NCBI GenBank assembly: GCA_027943335.1 | Contig: BSBK01014798.1 | Coordinates: forward strand, 1 to 64,000 | Direction of reading: 5' to 3' | From: Chamaecyparis obtusa | Lineage: Eukaryota > Streptophyta > Pinopsida > Cupressales > Cupressaceae | Length of the DNA: 64,000 nt | Notes under the pieces: generated by a model | What the model was told of the DNA's origin: nothing | What the model saw: only the letters and a program-made list of their open reading frames with translations | Databases searched by the model: none | Shown here: positions 43,932 to 57,300 of the stretch, one piece after another | Position numbering within the stretch: the first letter of the stretch is position 1 | Layout: each line of letters begins with the position of its first letter | Position numbers and translations under genes: made by a program

Positions 43932-44461
43932 CAGAAATTAAAATAAGCAAATTAATATAATTATAATTTAAAAATTATAATTAATTTATTAAAAAAATCA
44001 ATTAAAATAAACTACAATACAATAAAACATACTCTTATATATTCTTTAATGTTTCAATACCATTTAAAACCATAACGTTTATTCATTTTAATATGGCTTA
44101 AAAATTGGAAAAAGAAACAATCATTCCAAAAAATTCATGTATAATGAGGAAAAATAATTTTGAGAATTTGAAAACTTAAAAAACATGCATGTAAACTTTA
44201 GAATAATAAAATAAATTTGAAAACTGAAAAAATAACTTAATTATCATTGGTTCATATGATTGTTTTTAATAACTAGTTAAGTAGTAGAATCCAAAATTCA
44301 TTATAATAGTATGTGCCTTACGGACAAGTACTAATTAAGCTTATTTTATACTTTACAAAATAATTTAAATTAACATAAAATTAAATAAAATTAATTATAA
44401 TTTATATTATTAAAATAATTATAATTAACAATAAAATTACATATTGCTACATCTATAATTA
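43932..44461. other. AT-rich spacer before the tandem array
   Basis: About 530 bp of very AT-rich sequence with no reading frame or repeat structure of note, continuous in character with the DNA left of the long LINE. Confidence 0.4.
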
Positions 44462-44618
44462 TACTAGCTAACATATACTCTATATTTAAAATACACCAAG
44501 ATGCATCAAGGCATTTAATTTTTTCATCATTCACCTTTACTAAAAATTAAAGTTCAAAAAATTAAATGCCTCGATGCATCTCGGCGTATTTTAAATATAG
44601 AGCATATATTAGCTAGTA
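44462..44618. repeat. Hairpin (MITE-like) at the start of tandem unit A
   Basis: A 157-bp inverted repeat with arms of about 60 bp: TACTAGCTAACATATACTC at the left mirrors ATATATTAGCTAGTA at the right, with a loop around TCATTCACC. Related hairpins stand at the start of the other units (49301-49455, 49484-49638, 60482-60607). It has no coding capacity. Confidence 0.85.
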
Positions 44619-44679
44619 GCAACCACAACATGTGTAAAACATCGAATAAATTATTTTAATTGGGGTGACCATTAGGGTT

Positions 44680-46890
44680 TGTATTCAAATTTAACATTTA
44701 TATAATGGTTATGGTTAGCATTAGGGTTAGGGTTTGGTTTGGATTTTTTATTATAATAAGGTTAGGTTTTAGTGTTAAGGTTGGGTTTATGGTCATGGTT
44801 AGGGTTAAATATCAGTGTGAGAATTATGTTAGGGTCAGGGGTAGAATTAGGATTAGGATTAGGGTTTAGTGCTAAGATTTAGTGTTGTATGTTGAGTATG
44901 TTAATAAAATAAGATTAGATAGAGTATATGTTGGGTATGTTAATAACACAAATTCATACTCTATGGTAAGGGTTTTAGAGTTCAAGTGAGGGTTTACATC
45001 ATGGTTAGGGTTAGGGTTAAGGTTTGGGTTATGGATACAGTGGGGATTAGGATTAGGGTTTAGGGTTGAGGTTATGATTTACATCATGGTTAAGGTTTAG
45101 GTTAGTTGTATCGTTAGGTTAGCATTTAGGATTAGGGTTTAGATTTTATAGTTACAGTTAGGATCATGGCTTAGCATTTATAATTAGGGTTTAGCATTTA
45201 CAATTAGGGCTTTGCATTTAAGATTGTGGTCTTGCTTAGGATTTAGGATTTAGAGTTATGCATTTAGGATCAGGGTTTAATCATAAGATTAGGATTAGGG
45301 TTTATCATTAAATATTAGGATTTATCATTTATATTAGGGTTTATCATTTATGATAGGTTTTAGCATTTAGGATTATGGTTTAGGATTATTGTTTAACAAT
45401 TAGGATTATAATTAGTGTTTAGTATTTAGGAATATGGGTTAGCATTAAGGATTAAGATTTAACATTTATTATTAGGGCTAGGGTTTAGGATTATGGTTAA
45501 TATTGTAATTTAATGAGTAGAATCTATATCATGGTTATGATTAGAGTTAGGGTTAGGGTTATAATTATGGTTAAATAGTTAATCATAAATGTTACTCTCA
45601 ATCCTAAGTCTAATACTTGAACCCTAGCCCTAACCATAATAATAACCATGATGTAAAGTAACCCTAATCCTAACCATAATCCTAAATCCTAAATGCTAAA
45701 TACTAACCCATATTCCTAAATACTAAACCCTAATGCTTATTGTTAAAAATTAATCCTAAGTGGTAAACTCTAATCTTAAACCATCATCCCTAAATCCTAA
45801 ATCTTAACCTAAACAGTAATCCCAAATGTTAAACCCTATGATCCTAAATTATGTTAAACTCTAATATTAAATAATAAACCCTAATCCTAAATGCACAACC
45901 CTAAATCCTAAATCCTTACTTAAACCACAATCTTAAATAATAAACCCAATTGTAAATTCTAAGCCATAATACTAATTATAACTATAAATGATAAAACCTA
46001 ATACTAAATCCTAGCCCTAATACAAATCCTAAACCTAACCATAACACTAATAATGATGTAAATTCATATCCTAACCCTAACCATAATCATAACCCTTAAT
46101 CCTAAATTCTAAACCTTGATCCTAAATGCTAAACCTTAATTGATAAACAATAATCCAAAATGTTAAACTTAAATCAAGGTTTGACATTTAAGATTAGGGT
46201 TTAGCATTTAGGATTAGGATTAGAGTTTAGCATTTAGGATGAGGGTTTAGCATTTACAATTACGGTTAGGATTATGGTTTAGCATTTACAATAGGGTTTA
46301 GTATTTATAATTAGAGTTTAATATTTATAATTTAGGTTTAGGTTAGGATTTAGGGTTTAGTATTTTAGATTTCACTTTAGCATTTAGTATTAGTGTTTAG
46401 CATTTAAAAAAAGGGTTTAGCATTTAGGATTAAGGGTTAGGGTATGCGTTTATATAATTATTGGTGTTATGCTTAGTGTTAGGGTTTGTATTAAGGCTAG
46501 AATTTAAAATTATATTTTAGCATTTAGGATTAGGGTTTAGATTTTATAGTTACAGTTAGGATTATGGCTTAGCATTTACAATTAGGGATTTTTATTTAAG
46601 ATTATGGTCTTGGATAGGATTTAGGATTTAGGGTTATGCATTTAGGATTAGGGTTTAGTAATAAGATTAGGATTGGGGTTAAGCATTTACGAATAGGGTT
46701 TAATATTTAGGATTTAGGCTTAGGGTTTATCATTTAATATTAGGGTTTATCATTTATGGTTAGAGTTTAGCATTTAGGATTATTGTTTAGGATTAGTCTT
46801 TAACAATTATGAATACAATTAGTGTTTAGTATTTAGGAATATGTGTTAGCATTAAGGATTAGGATTTATGATTATGATTATTGTTAATCT
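44680..46890. repeat. Degenerate telomere-like repeats with two strand switches (unit A)
   Basis: Words TTAGGG, TTTAGGG, TTAGGATTAGGG and TTTAGCATTTAGGAT recur in mixed order; this is not a clean TTTAGGG array. From about 44680 to 45585 the G-rich strand is the plus strand; from 45595 to 46165 the plus strand is C-rich (CCTAAATCCTAAACCC type); from 46175 it is G-rich again. The second switch is a small hairpin, AATGTTAAAC then GTTTGACATT. It is not a true telomere end because the array is internal and divergent. Confidence 0.9.
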
Positions 46891-48049
46891 CAAGTAACTT
46901 CTAGATTCATATAGACTATTATTATATAAAAAAAAATTTATGCCCCCCCTCCCTCTCTCTATTTACAATATGAATCTTATTTTTATTTAAAAATGTCCAA
47001 TACCTTTATATTAAATATATCATTAATATTATTTAATTAGATATTAGTAGAAATTGACATATTTTAATTGGAGAGAGTATGATTTTAGTTGTGAAATTAG
47101 AGAAATATAAATTAATCTATATATATATATATAAGAAACATTTTTATTATATTTTCCATTTTGGAAGAAAATCAATTCATTCTAAACATAAGCTAATTTT
47201 ATTTTTTAAAATTTTAAATGAATCAACAATTATTTTTAGAAAAATCTAAATATGTATAGAATCTTTATAAAATTTTTGTAGATATATAAATACTTCTAAT
47301 GTTTTTCCAAATTTGTAAGCAGTAATTGAGATAGAAATTTATTTTTTGGTTAAATTTCTAAATGAATATTTCTATATTTTTCTAGATATACAAACAAAAA
47401 TTCTATTCTTCTTCTTTTTCATATAAAATATTTAAAATTCTAAAATTACAATAAATTCTATTCTATTCAATAGAACTAAAATCTAGATTTCAATAGAATC
47501 TTTCTATATTTTTCTAGATATTTTATAAACATTTTTATTTTGGTTTCCTTTTTGCATGCAAATCATTCCAAATTTTATAATTAAACTAAAATTTATTTCC
47601 CACTTTTTAATATTGTTTATATACAAAGATAGATTTGAATAGAATATTTCTATATTTTTGTAGATATTTTATAAACATTCTCCAAATCATTCCAAATAAT
47701 TTCATAGTTTAAAATAATTTGTAGTTATCAATTAATTTTAGAAAAAAATTAAAACTAAGATTTAGATAGAAATTAAAGATTTCTATAATTTTCTAAATAC
47801 ATAAACAAAAAATCTATTCTATAAACATAATTTTTCAATCAATTATAGAAATGTTGTCATTTATTATGCCTATTATATATTATCTATCTATTGAAAAAAA
47901 ATTCCATCAAAATATCAATATTTCTTTAAATATCTACCATAATTAAATTAAACTTAAACTTAAGACAATAAATATATATTTTTTAAATAGTCTAAAATAT
48001 TTTCAAATTTATGAATGAAAACATAAAGTGGTAATAACATTTTAAACTC

Positions 48050-49300
48050 ATAAAGTCACCACTGCATCAAAAACCACACTTCCCATTTTATTTTTCTAAT
48101 ATCTATACAGTAGTTTTGAAGCCCCCATTAATGCCCAGGGTGAGGAATGTTGGAAAAGGTTGTGAAATGCAGCTTCAGATTTGCCCATTACACTTATTCA
48201 AAATTTCTAAAACCTGTTCAATCAAATTGACTTTGTGCAGGTCCAGCCTCCATATTGTGCAATTCAGAAATCATGGCATGTGATCATATATCATTCACTG
48301 GTTTTGTCAAAGCAGTCCATGTGCATTTTGAGAAGACACCGCTCCATATTCGCTGCTCCATTCTGAGCGTGCCCTCTGGCGATCATCGCAGGACATGGGA
48401 TCACATTTCATGAGAAATTTGTGTCTTACAACTGGCATTCCTTTCCTTTATGTCTTCGTGTACCTGACAAAACAAGTCCAAGGTTGCTCTATCCGCACAT
48501 GCAGGCACGAAAGATGTTGGCTGAGGCTGTGGAATTTGGTTTCTCACTTGCCAATCGTAGTTTCTTTGAAATCTTTTAAGCCTCTTTTCAGAGCACTTGC
48601 TTGATAATTTAAAAAGATCAATGAATAAACACAATTCCTACCAAAATGCTTTGTATGAAATAATTTAAAAAGATGAATGCAAAGATGTCATATTAGAACA
48701 GACAAACGCAAAAATATCATATTAGCAGATCAGTTTGATTTTTACCTGCGGGATGAGTGTCCTGTATTAGAAGGGAATCCAAAAAAGCAGCTGCTTAAAT
48801 GATGGCTTCGACTGCTTCAAACAATGTAATGGCTTTTAGAAAAAGACCAGAAACAAATCCTTCTCCTATGCACTCCTCTGCTTTCTCCATCTTCCAGCGA
48901 GAGGATCGAGTTTCTCAGATGGAAGCAACATAATATTAAAGGTGTAGTGGTATGTCTGCCAAGTCGTTTCCACTACCCTGCGTTTTCCACCTATTATCGT
49001 TTTCACATATTACAAAGTAAAACGTAATAACATGTCATTTGTCTGTGGGAATGAGGTGTGGGGTTATTACAATTTTCAGCTTTTCTTATGCACGAATAGC
49101 AATTTTCTTTTCAAAAATTAAATTTGTTTTTTAATTTGAAAAAATAATAATGGGAGATGAAAAGACTGTTCGTGTTTTTATTGCAATTTTGAGTTATTGA
49201 CAGGTGGAATGGAATGCAAACCATTTCTTTTTTCTTACACTCTTACATTCGCTGACCTCCTATAGGTGTGGGTATGCTGCCATTGTAAGGTTACGCCTCT
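48050..49300. other. Conserved less AT-rich block of the tandem unit (copy A)
   Basis: About 1.2 kb of gene-like base composition shared with 59235-60470. The 69-codon plus frame at 48395-48604 is kept in the other copy (59571-59780) with about a dozen changes, but an overlapping minus frame is not clearly favoured and I recognise no domain. A short frame at 48802-48933 is also kept. It may be a host-gene fragment or promoter captured in the unit; function is unknown. Confidence 0.5.
48802..48933 (+). CDS. Small ORF (43 codons) conserved between tandem units, unknown
   Basis: Starts MASTASNNVMAFRKRPE and ends QREDRVSQMEAT. The counterpart at 59978-60109 has the same length, start and stop with several substitutions and no indel. 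It resembles the N-terminus of a nuclear- or plastid-encoded plant protein in style only; no family is recognised. A conserved frame over 132 bp between two fairly similar copies is weak evidence for coding. Confidence 0.25.
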   Translation: MASTASNNVMAFRKRPETNPSPMHSSAFSIFQREDRVSQMEAT

Positions 49301-49639
49301 CGGCGTAACTAGTTAATATATACTCTATATTTAAAATACAATGAGATGCATCGAGGCATTTAATTTTTTTCATCGTTCACCTTTAATAAAATTTAAAATT
49401 CAAAAAATTAAACGCTTCGATGCATCTCGGAATATTTTAAATATAGAGTATATATTATGCTGCCATTGTATGGTTACGCCTCTCGGCGTAACTAGTTAAT
49501 ATATACTCTATATTTAAAATACAATGAGATGCATCGAGGCGTTTAATTTTTTTCATCATTCACCTTTAATAAAATTTAAAATTCAAAAAATTAAACGCTT
49601 CGATGCATCTCGGAATATTTTAAATATAGAGTATATATT
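49274..49639. repeat. Two-copy tandem duplication (183-bp period) of the boundary hairpin
   Basis: The segment beginning ATGCTGCCATTGTA, with the GTTACGCC-TCTC-GGCGTAAC palindrome and the whole hairpin, occurs twice in a row (49274-49456, then 49457 onward). Unit boundaries A and C have a single hairpin, so this is a local duplication at the A/B junction. Confidence 0.9.
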
Positions 49640-49697
49640 AGCTAGTAGCAGCCACAACACGCATAAAACATTGAATAAATTAATCTAATTAGGGTGA

Positions 49698-52040
49698 CAA
49701 TTAGGGTTTGTATTCAAAGTTAACATTTATATAATGGTTAGGGTTAGCATTAGGGTTAGGGTTTGGTTTGGATTTTTTATTATGATTAGGTTAGGGTTTA
49801 GTGTTAAGGTTGGGTTTATGGTCATGGTTAGGGTTTAATATGAGTGCGAGAATTATGTTAGGGTCAGGGGTAGAATTAGGATTAGGACTAGGGCTTAGTG
49901 CTAAGGTTTATTGTTATATGTTGAGTATGTTAATATAATAAGATTAGATAGAGTATATGTTGGGTATGTTAATAACACAAATTCATACTCTATGGTAAGG
50001 GTTTTAGAGTTTAGGTGAGGGTTTACATCATGGTTAGGGTTAGGATTAAGGTTTGGGTTATGGATACAATGGCGATTAGGATTAGGGTTTAGGGTTGAGG
50101 TTATGATTTACATCATGGTTAAGGTTTAGGTTAGTTGTATAGTTAGGTTAGCATTTAGGATTAGGGTTTAGATTTTATAGTTAAAGTTAGGATTATGGCT
50201 TAGCATTTATAATTAGGGTTTAGCATTTACAATTAGGGTTTTGCATTTAAGATTGTGGTCTTACTTAGGATTTAGGATTTAGTGTTATGCATTTAAGATT
50301 AGGGTTTAGTAATAAGATTAGGATTAGGGTTAGGGTTAAGCATTTACAAATAGAGTTTAACATTTAGGATGTAGGGTTATGGTTAGGATTAGGGTTTATC
50401 ATTAAATATTAGGATTTATCATTTATATTAGGGTTTATCATTTGTGATAGGTTTTAGCATTTAGTATTATGGTTTAGGATTATTCTTTAACAATTAGGAT
50501 TACAATTAGTGTTTAGTATTTAGGAATATGGGTTAGCATTAAGGATTAGGATTTAACATTTATTATTAGGCCTAGGGTTTAGGATTATGGTTAATATTGT
50601 AGTAATGACTAGAATTTATATCATGGTTATGATTAGAGTTACGGTTAGGGTTATAATTATGGTTAAATAGTTAATCCTAAATGTTACTTTAAATCCAAAG
50701 TCTAATAATTGAGCCCTAGCCCTAACAATAATAATAACCATGATGTAAAGTAACCCTAATCCTAACCACAACCCTAAATCCTAAATGCTAAATGCTAATC
50801 CTTAATACTAACCCATATTCCTAAATACTAAACCCTAATGCTTATTGTTAAAAACTAATCCTAACTAGTAAACTCTAATCTTAAATGATCATCCCTAAAT
50901 CCTAAATCTTAACCTAAATAATAATCCCAAATGTTAAACCCTGTGATCCTAAATTATGTTAAACCCTAACATTATATAATAAACCCTAATCCTAAATGCA
51001 CAACCATAAATCCTGAATCCTTACTTAAACCACAATCTTAAATAATAAACCCTAATTGTAAATTCTAAGCTATAATACTAATTATAACTATAAATGATAA
51101 AACCTAATCCTAAATCCTAGCCCTAATACAAATCCTAACCATAACCATAACACTAATAATGATGTAAATGCATATCCTAACCCTAACCATAATCATAATC
51201 CTTAATCCTAAATTCTAAACCTTGATCCTAAATGCTAAACTTTAATTGATAAACAATAATTCAAAATGTTAAACTTAAATCAAGGTTTAACATTTAAGAT
51301 TAGGGTTTAGCATTTAGGATTAGGATTAGAGTTTAGCATTTAGGATGAGGGTTTAGCATTTACAATTACAGTTAGGATTATGGTTTAGCATTTACAATAG
51401 GGTTTAGTATTTATAATTAGAGTTTAATATTTATAATTTAGGTTTAGGTTAGGATTTAGGTTTTAGTATTTTAGATTTCACTTTAGCATTTAGTATTAGT
51501 GTTTAACATTTAGAATAAGGGTTTAGCATTTAGGATTAAGGGTTATGATCAGGATTAGGGTTAGGGTATGTGTAAATATATAATAATTGATGTTATGCTT
51601 AGGGCTAGGGTTTGTATTAGGGCTAGAATTTAAAAGTAGAGTTTAGCATTTAGGATTAGGGTTTAGATTTTATAGTTACAGTTAGGATTATGGCTTAGCA
51701 TTTACAATCAGGGTTTAGCATTTACAATTAGGGATTTTCATTTAAGATTATGGTCTTGGATAGGATTTAGGATTTAGGGTTATGCATTTAGGATTAGGGT
51801 TTAGTAATAAGATTAGGATTGGGGTTAAGCATTTATGAATAGGGTTTAACATTTAGGATTTAGGATTAGGGTTTATCATTTAATATTAGGGTTTATTGAA
51901 TCTATGATTAGAGTTTAGCGTTTAGGATTATGGTTTAGGATTAGTCTTTAACAATTAGGATTACAATTAGTGTTTAGTATTTAGGAATATGGGTTAGCAT
52001 TAAGGATTAGGATTTATGATTATGATTATTGTTAATCTCA
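49698..52040. repeat. Degenerate telomere-like repeats with two strand switches (unit B)
   Basis: Same organisation as in unit A: G-rich plus strand to about 50680, C-rich to about 51270, then G-rich. The second switch is a perfect 11-bp stem AAATGTTAAAC / GTTTAACATTT with a 10-base loop. Confidence 0.9.
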
Positions 52041-52579
52041 AGTAACTTCTAGATTCATATAGCCTACTATTATATAAAAAAAATTTATGCCCCCCTCTCT
52101 GTCTATTTACAATATGAATCTTATTTTTATTTAAAAATGTCCAATACCTTTATATTAAATATATCATTAATATTATTTTATTAGATATTAGTAGAAACTA
52201 GGATATTTTAATTGGAGAGAGTATGATTTTAGTTGTGAAATTAGAGAAATATAAATTAATCTACATATATATAAGAAACATTTCTATTATATTTCACATT
52301 TTGAAGGAAAATCAATTCATTCTAAACATAGGATAATTTTATTTTTTAAAATTTTACATGAATCAACAATTATTTTTAGAAAAATATAAATATGTATAGA
52401 ATCTTTATATAATTTTTGTAGATATGTAAATATTTCTAATGGTTTTCTAAATTTATAGGCAATAATTGAGATAGGAATTTATCTTTTGTTAAATTTCTAA
52501 ATGAATATTTTAGAATAACTTTTAAAAGTAAAATCTAAAAAGAAATAGAATATTTCTATATTTTTTTAGATATACAAAT

Positions 52580-52594
52580 AAAAATTCTATTCTT
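52580..52594. repeat. Left target-site duplication of the LINE in unit B
   Basis: AAAAATTCTATTCTT is repeated at 58577-58591. The undisturbed site is present once in unit A near 47396-47410 and, slightly altered, in unit C near 63481. Confidence 0.92.
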
Positions 52595-52710
52595 TGAAAA
52601 AAAATTATTTATATGAACTTTTCTACAATATTTGGCCTCTGATCTGATTTGCGATGATAGGCAGCAATGAGTGAATGCAAGTTGACAGTTCTGCTAGCGT
52701 CACCATTTTT

Positions 52711-54399
52711 TAAAATGCTGACGACCATGTGGTTGGCACCCTCTCCAATGTGATCAATGCAAATAGGTGTGATCTCTCCATATCTTCAACTTTCAATAAC
52801 ACTAATTCTCCCTATCTTTCGATTGAGCCCGTACCCGCTGCCATTAACACACCCCCTCTGACTTTATCGCACCCCACTGCTAATGGAAAAATTAATAATG
52901 TTGTCATTAATAACCAGGCCTCTGCTTCAAAAGAAGTTACCCCTTCACCTTTGCAGTCAATAGCTACTGTTAAGCCCAAATCCTTCCCAAAGGTGGTGGC
53001 GAATTCCACACCTGCCATTATCATCGGTGTGAGGTTTACTTCTTCTTCAAACAATGAAGCCAGACAAGTAGGTAAGAACCCTAGGAACCCTTCCTCATTC
53101 GATGTTTGTCCAAACCTTGAAATGGTAGTGGAAATTTTGAAAGAAAAGGATAGGTTGAGGAAATCTGCTATTTTCTTTTCCGCGGTTGAAATTGATAAGG
53201 TTCCTCTTAGGAAATTTTTAGACGATTGGTTCCATAACTACTGGAACCTAAAACTTGGCTATCACATTTCATTTTGTCGATAGATCCAGAAGGGATTGTT
53301 TGTTATCTTTTTTAATAACCATGAATCTCAATCTACTATTCTCAAAAAATAGTACTGGACTATTGGTAACACCACATTTTGAGCTCTTGCTTGGACTCTT
53401 GAAGCTATCCTTGATGAAGTTGTTTCCCTTTCGGCTCCCAGATGGATTCTTGTTAAGCAGATCCCTCCCTTTCTGTAGTGTTTCTTGTTGCAACTCCTCA
53501 AGCCCATCGACAAATTTGTTAGAATGGATGAGTCCATCTGTCTAGTGCCTCACATGGATGCTAAAGTGTTAATTTTGCTAAACCCATGCAAAGATCTTCC
53601 TAGTGAATTAAACATTGTCATTACTCATGAGGTTTTCTCTTGGCCTATTGAGGTTCTTGGTGGGCTTAATGCCTATTTTCTTTGTAGGAAAGAGGGGCAT
53701 CTTAGAAAAGATTGTCCTATTATCAAGCATAATAAATCTCCTAATTCGGCTAACCCTACTATCTCCCCTGCTTTCAATCCACCTGAACCTACTATTTTTA
53801 CCTCACCTAAGTCCAATCCTTTGCCCTCAATTGATGTTTCATCCCAGACAAGTTTGGCCTCTTAGCTTCTGCTTAACCCCTCGAGGTCTGCCCTGCCTAA
53901 CCTTGAGGATTCTGCAGATGGTTTCCAAACTGTTTCTAAAAAGAGGAAGAAACGTGGCCAGAAACCTAATAATTCCTCTCAACCTGTCGCTTCTTTCCCT
54001 GCTCCTGCTTTAAACTCTAAGCTTAATCCTCATCCAAAATCCACTCCCTCTTCCCATCCCTCTACTGGTAACTCCAGTGAACCTTTCACCTTGGCTCTGC
54101 CAACTTGGCCTAAACTTCTGGTTAAGAATTTCAAAGAGATTACTGATGATTTTGTCTTGGAAGTCATTCCGGCAGCTCCTAGCTTAGCTAGCATCCCGAG
54201 TATGGAACTAGATCTTGCATCACTGTCCCCCTCGGATAATGATGATCTCCTCACTTCAAAGAGGAGAGGGAGACCTCTAGGATCCAAAAACAAAAATTTT
54301 ACGACTAAAAAAAAAAGCAGTTCTGTCTACGTGGGAGTCTCTCCTATGGAGGAAATTGTGTGTGCTGATGCATCTAATCTTAAGTTGGTTTCCTCATGA
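52711..54399 (+). pseudogene. LINE ORF1 (DUF4283-like, CCHC knuckle, AT-hook-like tail), stops in frame
   Basis: One frame runs the whole length with stops at 53281, 53350, 53380, 53476 and 53863 and no frameshift. No in-frame ATG lies near the start, so the initiator is lost or upstream. The DUF4283-like region covers about 53160-53560; the knuckle near 53677 reads YFLCRKEGHLRKDC, its first Cys replaced by Tyr. DGFQTVSKKRKKRG is the usual plant LINE ORF1 signature, and SKRRGRPLGSKNK near the end is AT-hook-like. The stop TGA at 54397 overlaps the ORF2 ATG at 54396. Confidence 0.85.
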
Positions 54400-57300
54400 A
54401 TTGTGTTTCATGGAATATTAGGGGACTGGAATGTCCCAATAGGAAATTTGTTATCAAGATTTTTCTCAATAGTATCAAATCTACTGATGTCCTGATGTTG
54501 CAAGAAATTAAAACTACTGGATTCACTCTTGAATCCAACCTAAATTTTCTTTGGAGCAATGCAATTAAGTTTGTCACTAGTCACCCTCATGGAAGAGGGG
54601 GTGTCACCATCTTGATTAACCCTAAATGGGAAGCCTTCATCAAGGACAGTGGTATCTCCCCATGCAATAGAGCTGTTTGGATCATGTTTATCTATAATAA
54701 TAAAGATTTTGGTATTTGTTCTATTTATGCTACTAATGATTATAAAGAAAGAGCTAGTCTTTGGTCCTAGCTTACCTCTCTCCCTGATATTCCCTAGTTG
54801 CTAGGAGGGGACTTTAATATGATCGAGTCTCAAGAAGATAAAATTGGAGGACTTCCGTTCTCCTGGAAAGATCAAGAAAAGTTTCAATGGAATATGCTTA
54901 AGCATTCTAAGCTCCTCTTTGACCCTCTAACTAGGAACAAGAATACTAATCTGAGGCTTTGGCACACCTAGTGCAACTTTCAAAAAGGCCCATCCAGAAT
55001 TTACTCAAGGCTGGATCATTTTTATCTCAATAAGAATTTTTTTCTGTGGCCCCTGATGCCCAGAATAACTTAGTCTTAGTTTCACCTACTACTCTCTCAG
55101 ATCATCACCCTATCTCGATTTCAGTTAGGTTTAGTTGTTCCCCTTACAATAGTAGGGTCAACAGTCCCAAGTTTATTCTTAATACCAGCCCCTTGGCTGA
55201 TAAAGATATTCTTTCTACCATTAGCATCATCAGACATATTAATAGATTTCACTACCCTTCCATTTCTCATGCTGAGAGGTGGAATATGAATGTGCTTGCC
55301 TGGTAGAATCTGCTTAGGACTGTTGGTCAAAAGAAAGCCAAGGAGTTTAGATGCACTAAGACTAGGGTTGCTGCCAACCTTTATGATGTTGAGATCGCTA
55401 TTCAAGACAATCTAGATAATCCCTTGCTGATCCCCCATCTTGCCTGTGCTAAGGAAGCCCTTAGACAACGTCAGCAGTATAAAACTCATGGTTCTAGGAT
55501 TCATTCCAGAGCCCATTGGCTGCAATTTGGTGACAAAGGTAGTAAGTTTTTCTTTAACCTCATTAAACAAAAGCATGCTAATGAGTCCATTGAGAAAATT
55601 GTTATTGATAATCATGAAATAACTGACCTAAATAGCATAAAAATGGAATTTTCTTGCTTTTATGAAAATTTGTTTTCTTCTTAAGACTCCGTGGAAGCTA
55701 GCGCCCTCAAGGAATAATGCAGAAACATTATCCCCAAAAGGATTATAGATAGTGATGCCTCCCTACTTAATAAACATATTTCCCTAGATGAAATTGAGAA
55801 CTCTATTAACTCCCTTAAGAATGATAAGACTCCTGGCCTTGACGGCTTGCCGGTTGAATTTTATAAAGCTAATAGTAAGTGGATTTACAATGATCTACTT
55901 GAGATCTATAATGAAGCTATTAACTCTAGCTCCTTGGGCTGCTCCATTAATAGGGGAATTATCAAATTAATTCCCAAGGATGGGGATAAAACCCTTCTTA
56001 AGAATTGGAGACCTATCACTCTCTTGAATGTCTCCTATAAAATCTTTGCTAAAATTTTGTCCCGCAGACTTGAAACCATCCTCTCAAAGTTTGTCTGCTC
56101 TACCCAAACCAGTTTCATTAAAGGTAGGTACATTCTTGAAAACTTGATTACCAGCTGGGAGGCGTTGGATTGGGCTAAACACTCTAATCAAAATGCTTCT
56201 ATGTTTTTGTTGGACTTTGAAAAGGCCTACAACAGAGTTGAATGGAGTTTTATTACTATGATGCTTGATGCCTTTGGTTTCCCTCCCAATTTTTGCAAGT
56301 TTGTTGAGATGTTATTTAGAGATGCTTATGCCCAAGTTGACATCAATGGCTCTCTTTCAGAACCCTTTCCCTTGGGGTGTTCCATCAGGCAAGGCTGCCC
56401 TTTGGCCCCTGCCCTCTTTGTTATTGCCTCCAATGCTCTTTTTTACATTCTCAAAGATGACTCTTTGTCCCCTGCAGTCAAGGGTATTACCCTCCCTAAT
56501 GGTAATGAGCTTATCAACTGTCAATTTTCTGATGATACTGCTATCTTCCATGAAGCCTTGGAAGAGAATTTTGCTGCTATGAATAAAAAGCTCAATCTTT
56601 TTTGTGATATTTCTAGGGCTCGTCTATCTTAGGCCAAATCCATTTGTCTTGGTTGGAAAGACCAGCCACCTGATTGGTTTAACAAGTATGGTTTTCAATG
56701 GGGAGGCCCTTGTAAGATTGTTAGGTATCTTGACATACCATTCTCCATGGAACCCTCTCTTAAGGAAATGTGGCTTTGGGTCAAAGATAAAATATTTAAC
56801 AAGGTAAATAAATGGCATAACAGGTCTTTATCTCTTGCTGATAGAATTCAAGTCTGCAAGAAAATTCTCTCATCCTACAATATTTATTATGCCTCTACCT
56901 GGATGTTCAATGACTACCAAGTTGCTAAAATTCAAAAAGCCATCCGGAATTACCTCTGGTCTGATGGCAAAGGTAACAAGAAGATGCATTTTGTTAAATG
57001 GGAGTGGTGTCATGTTGACAAGCTCCTTGGGCTTTTAGGGCTAAGGGACCTTAAAATTAGTGGCCTTGCTCTGGCCTCCAAGTGGATCTTTCATTCTCTT
57101 GATGGAGATGATCCATGGAAAGTGCTGATTAGAAACATTATTGAAAGAGGCTTCCCCAAGAATGCCAAATTCTGGAAAAACCTTCCTTTGTGTGATCTAA
57201 TTTGTGGTAACTTTCCTATCGTGGTCCAAGGTTCTACTATTTTCAAATCCATCTGGAAGGCTTGGAACCATGTTAGGTTGTACATTAAGAATAAGATCTT

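Larger units (their letters stand above)
44462..49300. repeat. Tandem unit A (about 4.84 kb): hairpin, telomere-like region, AT-rich region, conserved block
   Basis: Contains the hairpin, telomere-like repeats (44680-46890), an AT-rich segment (46890-48050) and a less AT-rich block (48050-49300), ending at a GTTACGCC/GGCGTAAC palindrome. The same order with close sequence similarity follows in unit B and, as far as the window goes, in unit C. This makes the unit a large tandem repeat, perhaps subtelomeric or pericentromeric in origin. Relative to B it lacks about 52 bp near 47370. Confidence 0.85.

Noticed and set aside
44462..49639. CRISPR-like array of short repeats
   Set aside because: The repeats lack regular spacers, the context is plant nuclear, and the structure is explained by telomere-like repeats and hairpins.
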